Shown: positions 42,885 through 52,045, numbered from the stretch's first letter. The stretch: 64,000 bases of DNA from Pararoseomonas sp. SCSIO 73927 (GCF_037040815.1 NZ_CP146232.1:2846501-2910500); one strand, 5' to 3'. Notes: generated by a model from the sequence alone, not told the origin. Translations and numbers: made by a program.

Positions 42885-43138
42885 GTGGTCTCCACCATGG
42901 ACCTTCACAGCATAGGGCCACGCCGGACTACCAAGGTGAAGACCACTCCCGCCGGGAACCGGATGTAGGTGGTCTGCCTCACGCGGCAGTGTCGCGGTTC
43001 CGCTCCCGGGTGCAGCTCCGCAGGATGCCTCAGGCGCAGGCCTTGGACCGCACAGCCGTCCCGACGACGCAACCGGCGGGGCTGGGGAAGCTCCACCGCA
43101 CAGGTCGGCGCCATGTGTCACCAGGGACGTACACTTGT

Positions 43139-43912
43139 TCAGCGCCTCCAGGACGGCTCCCGCTTTTCAATGAAGGCGGCCAGTCCCTCCTGGGCCTCGT
43201 CCGTCGTTGCCAGATTGCAGAAGTCCTCGACCGCGTTGGCCACGCTGCGGCGGTAATCCAGGTCGTTGGCGCGCATGAAGGCGGCTCGGCCGAGGCGCAT
43301 CGCGACCGGCGGCTTGGCGGCGAATTCGGCGGCCAGGGCGCGGGCCGCACCGTCCAGCGCGTCGTCGGGCACGACCCGGCTGACCAGCCCCATAGCCGCG
43401 GCCTCCGCTGCCTCGAAACGCCGTCCCGTGAAAAGGAGGTCGAAGGCACGGTGGCGGCCGACGATGCGCGGCAGGTGGGCGAAGTGGATGGCCGGGATAA
43501 GGCCCAGCTCGATCTCCGGATAGCCGAAACTCCCCCCTTCGGCGGCCAGGATTACGTCGCAGGAGATGGCGAGCGTCATCCCGCCACCGCGCGCGGCACC
43601 GTTCACCGCGGCAATGGTGGTCTTGCCCATCCCGTACTGGACGTCGGCCAGCCCGACATAGAGGCGCTCCAGGAAGCGGCGTACTTCCAGGCCGCTCTTA
43701 CCCATGAGGATGTCGAGATCCAGCCCGGCGGAGAAGCGGCGCGGCAGGGCGCTGCGCAGGATCACCGCACGCACTGCGTCGTCGGCGGCGGCACGGCGGA
43801 AGCCGTCCAGGATGGCCTCCAGGAAGTCCACGCTGAGTGCGTTGACCGGGCCGCGAGCGAGGGTGATCTCGGCGATGCCATCCGCCGCCGAGTAGGTGAC
43901 CTCATCCGTCAT
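43139..43912 (-). CDS. Enoyl-CoA hydratase/isomerase family protein
   Basis: Crotonase-fold protein of 257 residues. FSAGLDLD gives an oxyanion-hole strand and AVNGAARGGGMTLAISCD the second. The first catalytic Glu of crotonase (GGGxELA) is Thr here, while the second is kept in YPEIELGLIPA. So it may act as an isomerase or other crotonase-type enzyme rather than a hydratase. Its ATG overlaps the CoA-transferase stop by 4 bases; it ends the operon Bug-Bug-MaoC-CaiB-ECH. Confidence 0.88.
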   Translation of the reverse strand: MTDEVTYSAADGIAEITLARGPVNALSVDFLEAILDGFRRAAADDAVRAVILRSALPRRFSAGLDLDILMGKSGLEVRRFLERLYVGLADVQYGMGKTTIAAVNGAARGGGMTLAISCDVILAAEGGSFGYPEIELGLIPAIHFAHLPRIVGRHRAFDLLFTGRRFEAAEAAAMGLVSRVVPDDALDGAARALAAEFAAKPPVAMRLGRAAFMRANDLDYRRSVANAVEDFCNLATTDEAQEGLAAFIEKREPSWRR

Positions 43913-45117
43913 GCGGAGACCTCCTCCTGGGGCAGGTGGATGGCGCCCTGAGCGGCCAGGTCAGCGATGGCGGCGTCGTCGTAGCCGAGGCCCCGCAGGA
44001 TCTCCGCGGTGTGCTGGCCATGGAGCGGCGGGGGCCGCTGCCCCTCGCGCGGCGCCCCATCGAAGGCCACGGGGAAGCCCATCTGCGGCATGGGGCCGAG
44101 CACGGGGTGGTCCGTTTCTAGAACCAGCCCGCGGCTGGCGAGCTGGGGATGGGCCAGGGCCTGGTCGAGGGTCTGGATGGCGGCGCAGGGCACGCCTGCG
44201 GCGGCCAGAGCCTCTAGCCAGTGGGCGACGGGCTGCCCCGCGATGCGCTCCTGCACCAGGCGGACCGTCTCGTCGAAGTTGGCGACGCGGGCGTTGTTGG
44301 TCGCGAAGCGCGGGTCCTCGGCCAGGTCCCCCAGCCCGAGCAGCCCGGCGAGGCGGCGCCACTGGGCGTCGTTGCCCGCCCCGATCATGAGGCTGCCATC
44401 GGCCGCGTCGAAGGCCTGATAGGGGGCGAGGGAGGGGTGGGCAGTGCCCATCCGTTGGGGCGGCTTCCCGGTGAGCCAGAAATTCTGGGCCAGGTAGGTC
44501 ATCAGCCCCATAGCGGTGTCGAGGAGGGACAGCTCCACGTAGGCGCCCTGGCCCGTCTTCTCGCGCTCCAGCAGGGCGGCGAGGATGCCGCTGAGGGCGA
44601 ACATGCCGGTCCCCAGGTCCACCGGCGAGAAGCTGGCCCGCGCGAAGGGGCCGCCGGGCTGGCCCATGGTGCTGATCATGCCGCTGAAGGCCTGCAGCAT
44701 CACGTCGTAGCCAGGCTGGTAGCCCAGCGGGCCGCTGCGCCCGAAGCCGGAGATCTCGCAGTAGATCAGTCGGGGGTTCAGGGCGCGCAGCGTGTCGCTG
44801 TCCACGCCGAGCTTCCGGGCGGTGCCGCCGCCGAAGCCCTGGATCACCACATCCACGTCGGCCGCCAGTCTATGGACGATTGCCCGGCCCGCCTCGGACT
44901 TCAGGTCGAGCGAGAGGCTCCTCTTGTTGCGGTTCAGCGCCATGAAGGTGGCGGACTGGCCCTCCTTCTGGGGCGCCCAGGCGCGGGTGTCGTCGCCGCC
45001 CTTCACCGGCTCCACTTTGATGACATCGGCGCCGAGGTCACCGAGGTACTGGCCGCAGAGGGGACCCGCGAAGACCTTGCTGAGGTCGAGGATCCTGACG
45101 TCGCGCAAGGGCTTCAT
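43909..45117 (-). CDS. CaiB/BaiF family III CoA-transferase
   Basis: Moves CoA between carboxylic acids, 402 residues. The N-terminus VRILDLSKVFAGPLCGQYLG and GADVIKVE are family hallmarks, and FSPVDLGTGMFALSGILAAL holds the catalytic Asp. EISGFGRSGPLGYQPGYD is the glycine loop. With the MaoC hydratase and crotonase next to it, it would activate and process a small organic acid taken up via the adjacent Bug receptors. Substrate unknown. Confidence 0.93.
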   Translation of the reverse strand: MKPLRDVRILDLSKVFAGPLCGQYLGDLGADVIKVEPVKGGDDTRAWAPQKEGQSATFMALNRNKRSLSLDLKSEAGRAIVHRLAADVDVVIQGFGGGTARKLGVDSDTLRALNPRLIYCEISGFGRSGPLGYQPGYDVMLQAFSGMISTMGQPGGPFARASFSPVDLGTGMFALSGILAALLEREKTGQGAYVELSLLDTAMGLMTYLAQNFWLTGKPPQRMGTAHPSLAPYQAFDAADGSLMIGAGNDAQWRRLAGLLGLGDLAEDPRFATNNARVANFDETVRLVQERIAGQPVAHWLEALAAAGVPCAAIQTLDQALAHPQLASRGLVLETDHPVLGPMPQMGFPVAFDGAPREGQRPPPLHGQHTAEILRGLGYDDAAIADLAAQGAIHLPQEEVSA

Positions 45118-45172
45118 GACGGCGCTCCGGGATGGCGATGGCCCGCTGCGGGGCGAAGAGGCGCGCGGCCGT

Positions 45173-45670
45173 TCACGGGGTTACCGGGCGGCGCCGCAGG
45201 AGGTAGCGGTGGCGTCCATCCAGGACGAGGACACCGTCGCCGTTGTGGACAGTGCTGCGCAGGCCGACGACGCCGGTCGTCCGGTTCGGCGACAGCTCGT
45301 CGACTTCCAGCGCCGGGTACAGCGTGTCCCCGGCGAAGACCGGGTGGAGGAAGCGGGTGGATTGCTCGAGGAAGGCCTTGAGGGACTCCTCGACGAGGTG
45401 CGGGAAGATGCCCGCCCCAGCTGCTGTCTGAATTGCCACCTGATAGCCATGGGCCAGCATGTCCGGCATCCCGTGCGCCCGGCAGAATTCCCGGTTGTAG
45501 TGGATGGGGTGGTTGTCGCCGCTGACTGCCTGGAAGGCGAGGAAGACGGCATCCGTCATGGTGCGGCTGGGAAGGGGGAAGCGCTCCCCCATGCGGAAGT
45601 CCTCGAACCAGCGCTGCTCCGGCATCATGCGGTGGGAGCGAGGGTCGAAGGGGTTGTCCGTAACAGTCAC
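45173..45670 (-). CDS. MaoC-family (hot-dog) enoyl-CoA hydratase/dehydratase
   Basis: 165 residues from GTG 45670, which overlaps the Bug stop (GTGA). AVSGDNHPIHYNREFCRAHG is the hydratase-2 motif with catalytic Asp and His. MLAHGYQVAIQTAAGAG is the following helix. It hydrates or dehydrates an acyl-CoA formed by the neighbouring CoA-transferase. Confidence 0.9.
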   Translation of the reverse strand: MTVTDNPFDPRSHRMMPEQRWFEDFRMGERFPLPSRTMTDAVFLAFQAVSGDNHPIHYNREFCRAHGMPDMLAHGYQVAIQTAAGAGIFPHLVEESLKAFLEQSTRFLHPVFAGDTLYPALEVDELSPNRTTGVVGLRSTVHNGDGVLVLDGRHRYLLRRRPVTP

Positions 45671-46635
45671 TGCGTGCTCATCCCGGTCTGGCGGACGACG
45701 TTGCGCCACTTCTCGATCTCGGACGATACGAAGCGGGCCAGGTCTTCCGGCGGACCCGGCTCCGCAAGCTCGGCACCCAGTTCGGCGAAGCGCGCCTGAA
45801 GGGCCGGTGCCGCCATGGCCTCTCGGGCAGCCGCGTTGATCCGGAGGACGATCTCCCGCGGTGTCGCGGCGGGGGCGAAGACGCCGGACCAGGTGTAGGC
45901 CTCGTACCCGGGGATGCCGCTCTCGTCGAACGTTGGCAGCTCCGGGGCGGCCGGGCTGCGCTTCAGCATGGACCAGCCCAGGGCACGTCCCGTTCCGGCC
46001 TTGGCCTGCGCCAGGGCGCTGGTGGCCGCGTCGACGTAGAAATCCAGGCGCCCGGCCGCCAGGTCGCTCATCGCCGGGCCGGAGCCGCGGTAGGGGATGT
46101 GGACGGCGTCCAGCTTGGCCATCATCAGCAGCAGTGCTGCCCCGAGATGCGGTGCGCTGCCGACGCCAGCAGACCCGTAGGTGGCCTGCCCCTTGCAGGA
46201 CCGCACCCACTCGACGAAGTCGCCGACGTCGCGGACAGGAAGGTCCTTGCGCACGAGCAGGACGAGGGGAACCTTCGCGATCAGCGCGACGGGGGCGAAG
46301 TCCTTCTCGGTATCGAAGGGCAGGTTCGGAAAGAGGGTGGGGTTGATGGCGTGGGCCACCGTCGTCAGCAGGATGGTCTGGCCGTCCGGCGCCGCCTTCG
46401 CTACCGCCTCCGTCCCAACCACCACTCCGGCGCCGGTCCGGTTCTCCACCACCACACGTTGGCGCAGCGGCTCCGCCATCGTCTCGGCGAGGATCCTCGC
46501 CTGGATGTCGGTCGGCCCGCCCGCGGCATAGGGCACGATCATCCGGACCGCGCCGGACTGCGCCCGCGCCGGAGAGAGGGCAGTACCAAGACCGATACCG
46601 GTCCCGGCCGCCACGATGGAGCGTCTGGTCAGCAA
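45667..46635 (-). CDS. Bug/TctC-family periplasmic substrate-binding protein
   Basis: 322 residues with a Tat-like signal (TRRSIVAAGTGIGLG, cleavage after SPARA). Signatures are RMIVPYAAGGPTDIQARIL and VVVENRTGAGVVVGTEAVAK. It is translationally coupled to the MaoC gene and preceded by another Bug gene 89 bases upstream, so this operon has two receptors, perhaps for related acids. Confidence 0.9.
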   Translation of the reverse strand: MLTRRSIVAAGTGIGLGTALSPARAQSGAVRMIVPYAAGGPTDIQARILAETMAEPLRQRVVVENRTGAGVVVGTEAVAKAAPDGQTILLTTVAHAINPTLFPNLPFDTEKDFAPVALIAKVPLVLLVRKDLPVRDVGDFVEWVRSCKGQATYGSAGVGSAPHLGAALLLMMAKLDAVHIPYRGSGPAMSDLAAGRLDFYVDAATSALAQAKAGTGRALGWSMLKRSPAAPELPTFDESGIPGYEAYTWSGVFAPAATPREIVLRINAAAREAMAAPALQARFAELGAELAEPGPPEDLARFVSSEIEKWRNVVRQTGMSTQ

Positions 46636-46724
46636 AGCCTTGTCATCCCTGGTCGAGAGTGTCGGCGCCTGCGGTCCTGGAGGTCCGGCAGCGCGGAGGC
46701 GACATCCGGTTCGTCGCAGTGGTG

Positions 46725-47696
46725 CTACTCGCGCCGGATCCCGGCCTCCTCGGCGAGCCTGACCCAGCGGTCCTTCTCCCGGGCCAGGAAGCCTTCGAGG
46801 TCGGCGTCAGGCGTCACGAACGGCTCTGCACCCCGCGCGCGCAGGCTCGCCGCGTACTCGGGCGCACGGGCTGCGGCCGCCATTGCGGCACGCAGTCGCG
46901 GCAGGACCTCGGCCGGGGTCTTCCTGGAGGCGAAGGCCGCGAACCAGCCGCTGAACTCGAAGTCGGCCAGCCCCGCTTCCTGCAGCGTCGGGACGTCGGG
47001 CAGGCCGGAGGTGCGGAACGCGGAGGTGACACCCAGCGCGCGAACGGACCCGGCCTGGATCTGTGGCGTCGAGGTGGTGACGTTGTCGAACAGGAAGTCC
47101 ACGTCCCCCGCCAGCACGGCATTCAGCGCCGGGGCACTGCCGTTGTAGGGCACGTTGACCGCCTCGAACCCGCCGAGCTTCTGCAGCAGGGTGGCCGTGA
47201 CATGGGGCGAACTGCCGACCCCGAAAGTCGCGTAGGTCAGTGCGCCCGCACTCCTGCGCCCGCGCTCGATGAGCTGCTGCACCGAGGTGACGTCAAGCTT
47301 CCTGGGGTTCACCACCAGCACGTTCGGCAGGGCGGCGACCGTGGCCAGGCCGACGCAGTCACGGGAGAGATCGACCTGCGACGTGCCGTAGAGCGTCGGG
47401 TTCAGCGTGTACATCGTGCCCGTGGAGAACAGCACGGTGTGGCCATCGGTCTCGTTCGCGGCGACGGCCGAGCCGATGTTGCCGTTCGCACCAGGCCGGT
47501 TCTCGACGATAGCGGTACCGCCGATCTCCTGGCCCAGCCGCTCGGCGACGAGACGTCCGATCAGGTCGGTCGGGCCACCCGGCGCGAAAGGGACGATGAC
47601 GCGCACGGGCTTGGACGGCCAGGCAGGCTGGGCATGGATGGCCGGAGCAGCGAGGAGCGCCGGGCCGAGCGCGAGCGTGAGACGGCGGGTGATCAT
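46725..47696 (-). CDS. Bug/TctC-family periplasmic substrate-binding protein
   Basis: 323 residues from ATG 47696, signal ITRRLTLALGPALLAAPAIH. Signatures are VRVIVPFAPGGPTDLIGRLV and AIVENRPGANGNIGSAVAAN. It is the first gene of the minus-strand operon and is divergent from a LysR regulator, with a T-N11-A box between them; it is likely LysR-controlled. Confidence 0.9.
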   Translation of the reverse strand: MITRRLTLALGPALLAAPAIHAQPAWPSKPVRVIVPFAPGGPTDLIGRLVAERLGQEIGGTAIVENRPGANGNIGSAVAANETDGHTVLFSTGTMYTLNPTLYGTSQVDLSRDCVGLATVAALPNVLVVNPRKLDVTSVQQLIERGRRSAGALTYATFGVGSSPHVTATLLQKLGGFEAVNVPYNGSAPALNAVLAGDVDFLFDNVTTSTPQIQAGSVRALGVTSAFRTSGLPDVPTLQEAGLADFEFSGWFAAFASRKTPAEVLPRLRAAMAAAARAPEYAASLRARGAEPFVTPDADLEGFLAREKDRWVRLAEEAGIRRE

Positions 47697-47805
47697 GGTC
47701 GGTTCCCCTGCGAGCGCCCTCCGGTCGTTGCCGCGGCGCTGTGCTCCCGAGCGGGAGTGGCGGGGAACCTCCGCCAGATCCTCCCAGAACACAAAGACAT
47801 GGTAT

Positions 47806-47820
47806 ATCTAGGTAGTAGAT
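47806..47820. promoter_or_regulatory. LysR-type box between divergent Bug and LysR genes
   Basis: ATCTA-GGTAG-TAGAT is a 15-bp interrupted palindrome with the T-N11-A form that LysR regulators bind. It lies 20 bases before the LysR ATG and about 110 bases before the Bug start, an arrangement typical of autoregulation plus activation. Confidence 0.5.
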
Positions 47821-47839
47821 GTCTCCGTTATAGGTGGTC

Positions 47840-48793
47840 ATGGATCTCCGGGTCCTGCGGGTGTTCGTGGCGGTCGTGGAGGAGGGTTCCTTCTCCGCGG
47901 CAGCTGGGCGGTTGCGGATCGCCCAGCCTGCACTGAGCCTGCAGCTACGGAAGCTGGAGGAGGAACTGGGCTGCCAACTCGTCCAGCGCCTGCCACGTGG
48001 CGTGGCGCCTACGCCCGCCGGGCTGAAGCTGCTCGCTCACGCCCGCGATCTCCTTGCCCGTGCGGCCGCCGCCCGGGACGACCTGCGCGGCGAGGCGGCG
48101 GAACCTACAGGAGAGGTGACGGTCGGCCTCCCGCAGTCCGTAGCGGCCATGCTGACCATCCCCCTGCTGGGCCGCGTGCTGACGGAACTGCCCCAGGTGA
48201 GGCTACGGATCATCGAGAGCATGACCGGCTACATCCCGGACTGGGTCCGCGAGGGAAGGCTCGACCTGGGGATGGTATTTCGCGCCGAGGTCGGCAGCGG
48301 CCTCGTCCTGGACCGCTTGCTGGAGGAGCAGCTCTTCTTGGTCGGGCCAGCCGGTTCGCCATTGGCGCCGTCCGCGTCAGGAGACGGGCAGATCGGTCAC
48401 GTCACCTTCAGGGAGATGATGCACCTGCCGATGATCTTGCCCGGCGTGCCGCACGGGCTGCGGGAGCTGATCGACCAGCGTGCACGCCGGAGCGGGATGA
48501 AGCTCCACGTCGTGGCCGAGGTGGACGCCCTGGCCCAGCTGCCTGCCGCGGCCAGCGCGGGACTTGGATGGTCGATCCTTTCCTTCACGTCCATTCGGGA
48601 GGCACTGGAGGCTGGCCGGATTGGCGCATGGCGCATCGAGGATCCTGCCATCACCCGGTCCATCTATCTCTGCCGCCCATCGGACCGGCCCGGCACCCAT
48701 GCAGTACGGGCCGTAGGGCATCTTCTGCGGCGGGTGCTCGGTGAACTCGTGCAGGATGGCAGCTGGCCAGCGACGCTGGTGCCTGCTCCCTGA
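47840..48793 (+). CDS. LysR family transcriptional regulator
   Basis: 317 residues. The N-terminal helix-turn-helix reads FVAVVEEGSFSAAAGRLRIA then QPALSLQLRKLEEELG, and the effector domain follows (GEVTVGLPQSVAAML, REGRLDLGMVF). It resembles the nitrogen-assimilation-control/CynR-like branch. ATG 47840 has AGGTGG upstream. Divergent to the Bug-Bug-MaoC-CaiB-ECH operon and probably its activator, with the acid or its CoA ester as inducer. Confidence 0.92.
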   Translation: MDLRVLRVFVAVVEEGSFSAAAGRLRIAQPALSLQLRKLEEELGCQLVQRLPRGVAPTPAGLKLLAHARDLLARAAAARDDLRGEAAEPTGEVTVGLPQSVAAMLTIPLLGRVLTELPQVRLRIIESMTGYIPDWVREGRLDLGMVFRAEVGSGLVLDRLLEEQLFLVGPAGSPLAPSASGDGQIGHVTFREMMHLPMILPGVPHGLRELIDQRARRSGMKLHVVAEVDALAQLPAAASAGLGWSILSFTSIREALEAGRIGAWRIEDPAITRSIYLCRPSDRPGTHAVRAVGHLLRRVLGELVQDGSWPATLVPAP

Positions 48794-48923
48794 TATCGTC
48801 CTCGGCCGTCACGCAGCCAACGATCGGCCTTCTGTGCCCTGGCGAAAGACGATGTGCGCATGGGGCACTCACCCAGATCCAGCCTTCGCACCGTGGCTGT
48901 GCAATAAATGCTGTGTTGGGCGG

Positions 48924-49304
48924 TCATGGCTCACAGAGTGCCAGAGGAGCTGGACCGGTCAGGGACCAAGCCTGTCCGCGCACGGCAGGGAGTAGCCGCG
49001 ACAGGCTCATCAGGCTGCCGAGTACGGCGATGGGGCAGCCGACCCAAACGGCCAGTCCGGCTCCTCCCGTCGGCAATGCGGAGAGACAGAGCGCCACCAG
49101 GGCCGCACCGAGTGCCTGGCCCAGGAGACGCGATGTCGCGACTATGCCACTAACTCCGCCGCCCCGCTCCCGGGGCGCGCTGGCCATGATCGCCTTCACG
49201 CTCGGAGCCTGGAAGAAGCCGAACCCGATGCCGCACAGGGCCAGCAGGCCCCCACCCCCGAGCAGGCCGGGAGAGTGCCGGTCCGACAGGGGTGCGGCAA
49301 TCAG
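48924..49304 (-). pseudogene. C-terminal remnant of a DHA2-type MFS transporter
   Basis: The frame is open for 126 codons from a stop at 49305-49307 and reads like the last helices of a 14-helix drug exporter: LIAAPLSDRHSPGLLGGGG, GIGFGFFQAPSVKAIMASAP, GGGVSGIVATSRLLGQALGA. No start codon or N-terminal two-thirds exists; it directly abuts the MaoC stop. It is a deletion remnant. Confidence 0.7.
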
Positions 49305-49707
49305 TCACACAAGAGTGGAGTTCTGGCGCAGGAAGAGCGTGCCTCGCAGGACGACCTCTCCCCGAACCATCGATTCGATTTCCATGATGGCAGAGTGCTC
49401 CGTGGCATCACGTACCGTGATGGTCACATCGATCACGTCACCGACCATGACGGGCGAGAGGAAGCGAGCCGAGACTTCCTCTGTGATCGCATGGGAACCT
49501 GCTACCTGCTACCTGCAGCGCGCAGCCGACGCTGATTCCCATCGTCAACATCCCGTGCGCGAGGACAGCACTCAGTCCGGCCTCCTGGGCATAAGGAAGG
49601 TCGAAGTGGATGCGGTTGAAGTCGCCTGACGCACCGGCATACATCACGAGCTGGGTCGTCGTGACGGGACCACGCTGGAAGCGGTGCACATCCCCTACGC
49701 GGGTCAT
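49305..49707 (-). pseudogene. MaoC-family dehydratase with a +1 frameshift
   Basis: From ATG 49707 the frame reads as a MaoC hot-dog protein (YAGASGDFNRIHFDLPYAQE, LSAVLAHGMLTMGISVGCAL) up to LQVAG. Beyond that point the family-like sequence continues in another frame (HAITEEVSARFLSPVMVGDV ... RGTLFLRQNSTLV, stop at 49305). A 7-bp tandem duplication at the junction explains the shift exactly: removing one unit restores a 133-residue protein. It pairs with the FAS1-like dehydratase just upstream, so the heteromeric hydratase is probably inactive in this strain, unless slippage restores the frame. Confidence 0.8.
49498..49511. repeat. 7-bp tandem duplication causing a frameshift
   Basis: CCTGCTA occurs twice in tandem and is followed by a partial third copy (CCTGC). 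On the coding strand this is TAGCAGG-TAGCAGG within the MaoC gene. Loss or gain of one unit would switch the reading frame. Confidence 0.85.
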
Positions 49708-49719
49708 TTTCCCGCCCCC

Positions 49720-50253
49720 TCAGGCCGGAGAGGAGGTCGGGACGGCAGCTGGCTTGTACAGGACGACACGCCTGTTCCGCACGACCAGGGCGCCTAACTG
49801 GTCCACGGCGAAAAGCTCCTGATCGAACACCTGCATGATGCCGCTGCGTCCCACCTTCTCCTGGATGTCCTTCAGGTAGAGAGTGCATTCCAGACGGTCG
49901 CCCGCGACGATCGGGCGCGCGTAGGAGAAGCCCTGCTCACCCGCCAGGATCGCGCCATTTGTGAGAGGGGCGAGCCAGGGCGGCGGAGCAGGAAGCCGGA
50001 ACGTCGTTGGGAAGGTAGGCGGCGTCAGGACGCCCGAGTAGCCATGCCGCCGCGCGAACTCCTCGTCGAGGTACAGGGGGTTCGTCTCGCCGAGTGCCTC
50101 ACAGAAGCGGCGGATGGCACCCTTCTCCACGTCCACGATGAAGCTCTTGTCGGCTATGCCGACGTAGTCCCGACTGATCCCGGACACGCAGGTGCTCCTC
50201 AGGGTCCATCCCTGGGGCAGGCTGGTGGACACGCGGTCGCCCAGCCTGCCCAC
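49720..50253 (-). CDS. FAS1-like dehydratase / MaoC N-terminal domain protein
   Basis: 177 residues. VEKGAIRRFCEALGETNPLY and YSGVLTPPTFPTTFRLPAPP are the hallmarks of the non-catalytic-type hot-dog subunit (ChsH2-N/FAS1_DH) that forms a heteromeric enoyl-CoA hydratase with a small MaoC protein. The partner, 12 bases downstream, is frameshifted. ILAGEQGFSYARPIVAGDRL is the usual central strand. Probably part of the operon with the CoA-transferase, crotonase and Bug genes upstream. Confidence 0.85.
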   Translation of the reverse strand: MGRLGDRVSTSLPQGWTLRSTCVSGISRDYVGIADKSFIVDVEKGAIRRFCEALGETNPLYLDEEFARRHGYSGVLTPPTFPTTFRLPAPPPWLAPLTNGAILAGEQGFSYARPIVAGDRLECTLYLKDIQEKVGRSGIMQVFDQELFAVDQLGALVVRNRRVVLYKPAAVPTSSPA

Positions 50254-50285
50254 AGGGATGGGTTCAGCACGACCGGGGTTGGCCG

Positions 50286-51254
50286 CTACTGCGGCTCGAT
50301 CCCGGCATCCCGTACGAACCCGCCCCAGCGGACGAGTTCGGATCGGAGGAGCGAGGTCCAGTCATCGGGAGACCCACCCTTGGGACGGAAGCCCTGCTCC
50401 GCGAGGCGACGCTGCAGGGTGGGCTGCTCAAGCGCGGTGCGAAGCACCCTGCCGATCTGCTCCCCGATCGCGGGCGGCATGGCGGCCGGGGCTGACAGCC
50501 CGAACCAAATGATCATCTCGAAGCCGGGTATGACCTCCGCGATGGGAGGGATGTCCGGAGCCAGGCTGTATGGCTCGCGGGAGGTGACGCCAAGGGCGCG
50601 GACCTTGCCCTCGCGGGCGTTGGCGAGGCCGTTGCTGAAGTCCGTGAACGTCGCGTGCACCCGGCCCGCCATGACGTCCGTCAGAGCCTCCGGACCGCCG
50701 CGGTAGGGCACGCCCAGCATCTGGACCTTCGCTTCCTTCGCGAGGACCGCCCCCGCGATCTGGGCGCTCTGGTTGCCGTAGCTGTAGGTGAACTCGCTGG
50801 GCCGCTGCCGGGCAAGTTCCAGGAACTCCCTCAGGTTTCGCGCCGGGAGGGATGGGTCGATCACCAGGAGGTAGGGGCACTCGCAGATCTGCCCCACGGG
50901 CGCGAAGTCCCGGATCGGGTCGTAGGAGAGACGCCGCAGGAGGTGCGGATTCAGGGCTGCCGAGGTCGGCGTGAGCATGACAAGGGTGTAGCCGTCCGGG
51001 GCGGCGCCCGCCGCGGCCATGGTCCCGACCACGGCGCTTCCACCCGGGCGGTTTTCCACCACCACGGGCCTTCCGGCCACCTGGGAGAGGGAGTCCGCCA
51101 CGATGCGGGCGACGACGTCGGTGACGCTGCCCGGCGTGAAGGGCACGATCAGCCGGACCGGGCGTTCCGGCCAGTCGGCGCGGGCAGCACCCGTCATGGC
51201 CAGCAGGGACGGCAGGGCGAGGGCAGCGCGGCGCCCCAGACGCGGCGCGCTCAT
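50286..51254 (-). CDS. Bug/TctC-family periplasmic substrate-binding protein
   Basis: 322 residues from ATG 51254, which overlaps the crotonase stop (ATGA). The signal is GRRAALALPSLLAMTGAARA. Signatures: VRLIVPFTPGSVTDVVARIV and VVVENRPGGSAVVGTMAAAG. It is third in an operon CaiB-ECH-Bug-FAS1DH-MaoC, so receptor and CoA-ester enzymes are co-expressed. Confidence 0.9.
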   Translation of the reverse strand: MSAPRLGRRAALALPSLLAMTGAARADWPERPVRLIVPFTPGSVTDVVARIVADSLSQVAGRPVVVENRPGGSAVVGTMAAAGAAPDGYTLVMLTPTSAALNPHLLRRLSYDPIRDFAPVGQICECPYLLVIDPSLPARNLREFLELARQRPSEFTYSYGNQSAQIAGAVLAKEAKVQMLGVPYRGGPEALTDVMAGRVHATFTDFSNGLANAREGKVRALGVTSREPYSLAPDIPPIAEVIPGFEMIIWFGLSAPAAMPPAIGEQIGRVLRTALEQPTLQRRLAEQGFRPKGGSPDDWTSLLRSELVRWGGFVRDAGIEPQ

Positions 51255-52045
51255 GCCACGGCTTCCGCGGCGCGGCGCTTGGCCTTCGCGTCCAGGAAGG
51301 CCTGCATGGCGCGCTGCGGCTCCCCCGTCGTGAAGGCGCGCCCGAAGACCGGCACGCTGACCTCGATGGCGGACGAGAGGGGCAGCTCCTCCCATTCCCG
51401 CATCAACGCCTTCTGGGAGGCGATCACCTCGGGGCCGCACTCCAGGATGGGGGAGAGGGCGTCCGCCACGGCGGCGTCCAGCCCCGCCTCTCCCGACACC
51501 ATGTCCACGAGGCCCCAGTCGAGCGCCTTCGCCGCATCGATGGCGGCGCCGGTCAGGATCATCCACCGCGTGCGCCCCATGCCGATCAGGCGCGGCATCA
51601 GGGCGGCATGGATGACAGAGGGGATCCCCACCTTCACCTCCGGCATGGCGAAGTGCGCCCCGGGGGACGCGATCCGCATGTCGCAGGCCATGGCCAGTTC
51701 CAGGCCGCCTCCAAGGCACCAGCCCTGGATGCGCGCCACGACTGGGGCTGGAAAGTATCGCACGGCCTCGCACAGGCCGCTCAGCCGACGGATGAAGGCC
51801 TCGCCGCTGGCCTGTTCGAGACGCGCCATTTCCCCGATGTCGGCCCCGCCGATAAAGCTCCGGTCACCAGTGCCGGTGAGCACGAGGGCACGCAGCCCGG
51901 CCTCCCGGGACAGCTCGGCCAGACCATCGGTCAGAGCCTCGATCACCGGCGTCGAGAGGATGTTCGCCTTGCCTGCATCGGCGATGGTGAGGCGCACCAC
52001 CCCGTTCGCCGCCCGCTCGATCGAGCAGTGCGCGTTGAGCTTCAT
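51251..52045 (-). CDS. Enoyl-CoA hydratase/isomerase family protein
   Basis: Crotonase-fold enzyme of 264 residues. GGADIGEMARLEQ gives the first oxyanion strand; both catalytic Glu positions are kept (GWCLGGGLELAMACD and FAMPEVKVGIP), unlike the paralogue at 43139. The loop after it (SVIHAALMPRLIG) differs from the GGTQRL loop of classic hydratases, so the acyl substrate may be unusual. Operon member with CaiB and Bug genes. Confidence 0.9.
   Translation of the reverse strand: MKLNAHCSIERAANGVVRLTIADAGKANILSTPVIEALTDGLAELSREAGLRALVLTGTGDRSFIGGADIGEMARLEQASGEAFIRRLSGLCEAVRYFPAPVVARIQGWCLGGGLELAMACDMRIASPGAHFAMPEVKVGIPSVIHAALMPRLIGMGRTRWMILTGAAIDAAKALDWGLVDMVSGEAGLDAAVADALSPILECGPEVIASQKALMREWEELPLSSAIEVSVPVFGRAFTTGEPQRAMQAFLDAKAKRRAAEAVA

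Noticed and set aside
42905..43114. A 69-residue minus-strand frame between the secreted protein and crotonase genes
   Set aside because: Arg-rich with no start signal or family; not enough to call a gene.
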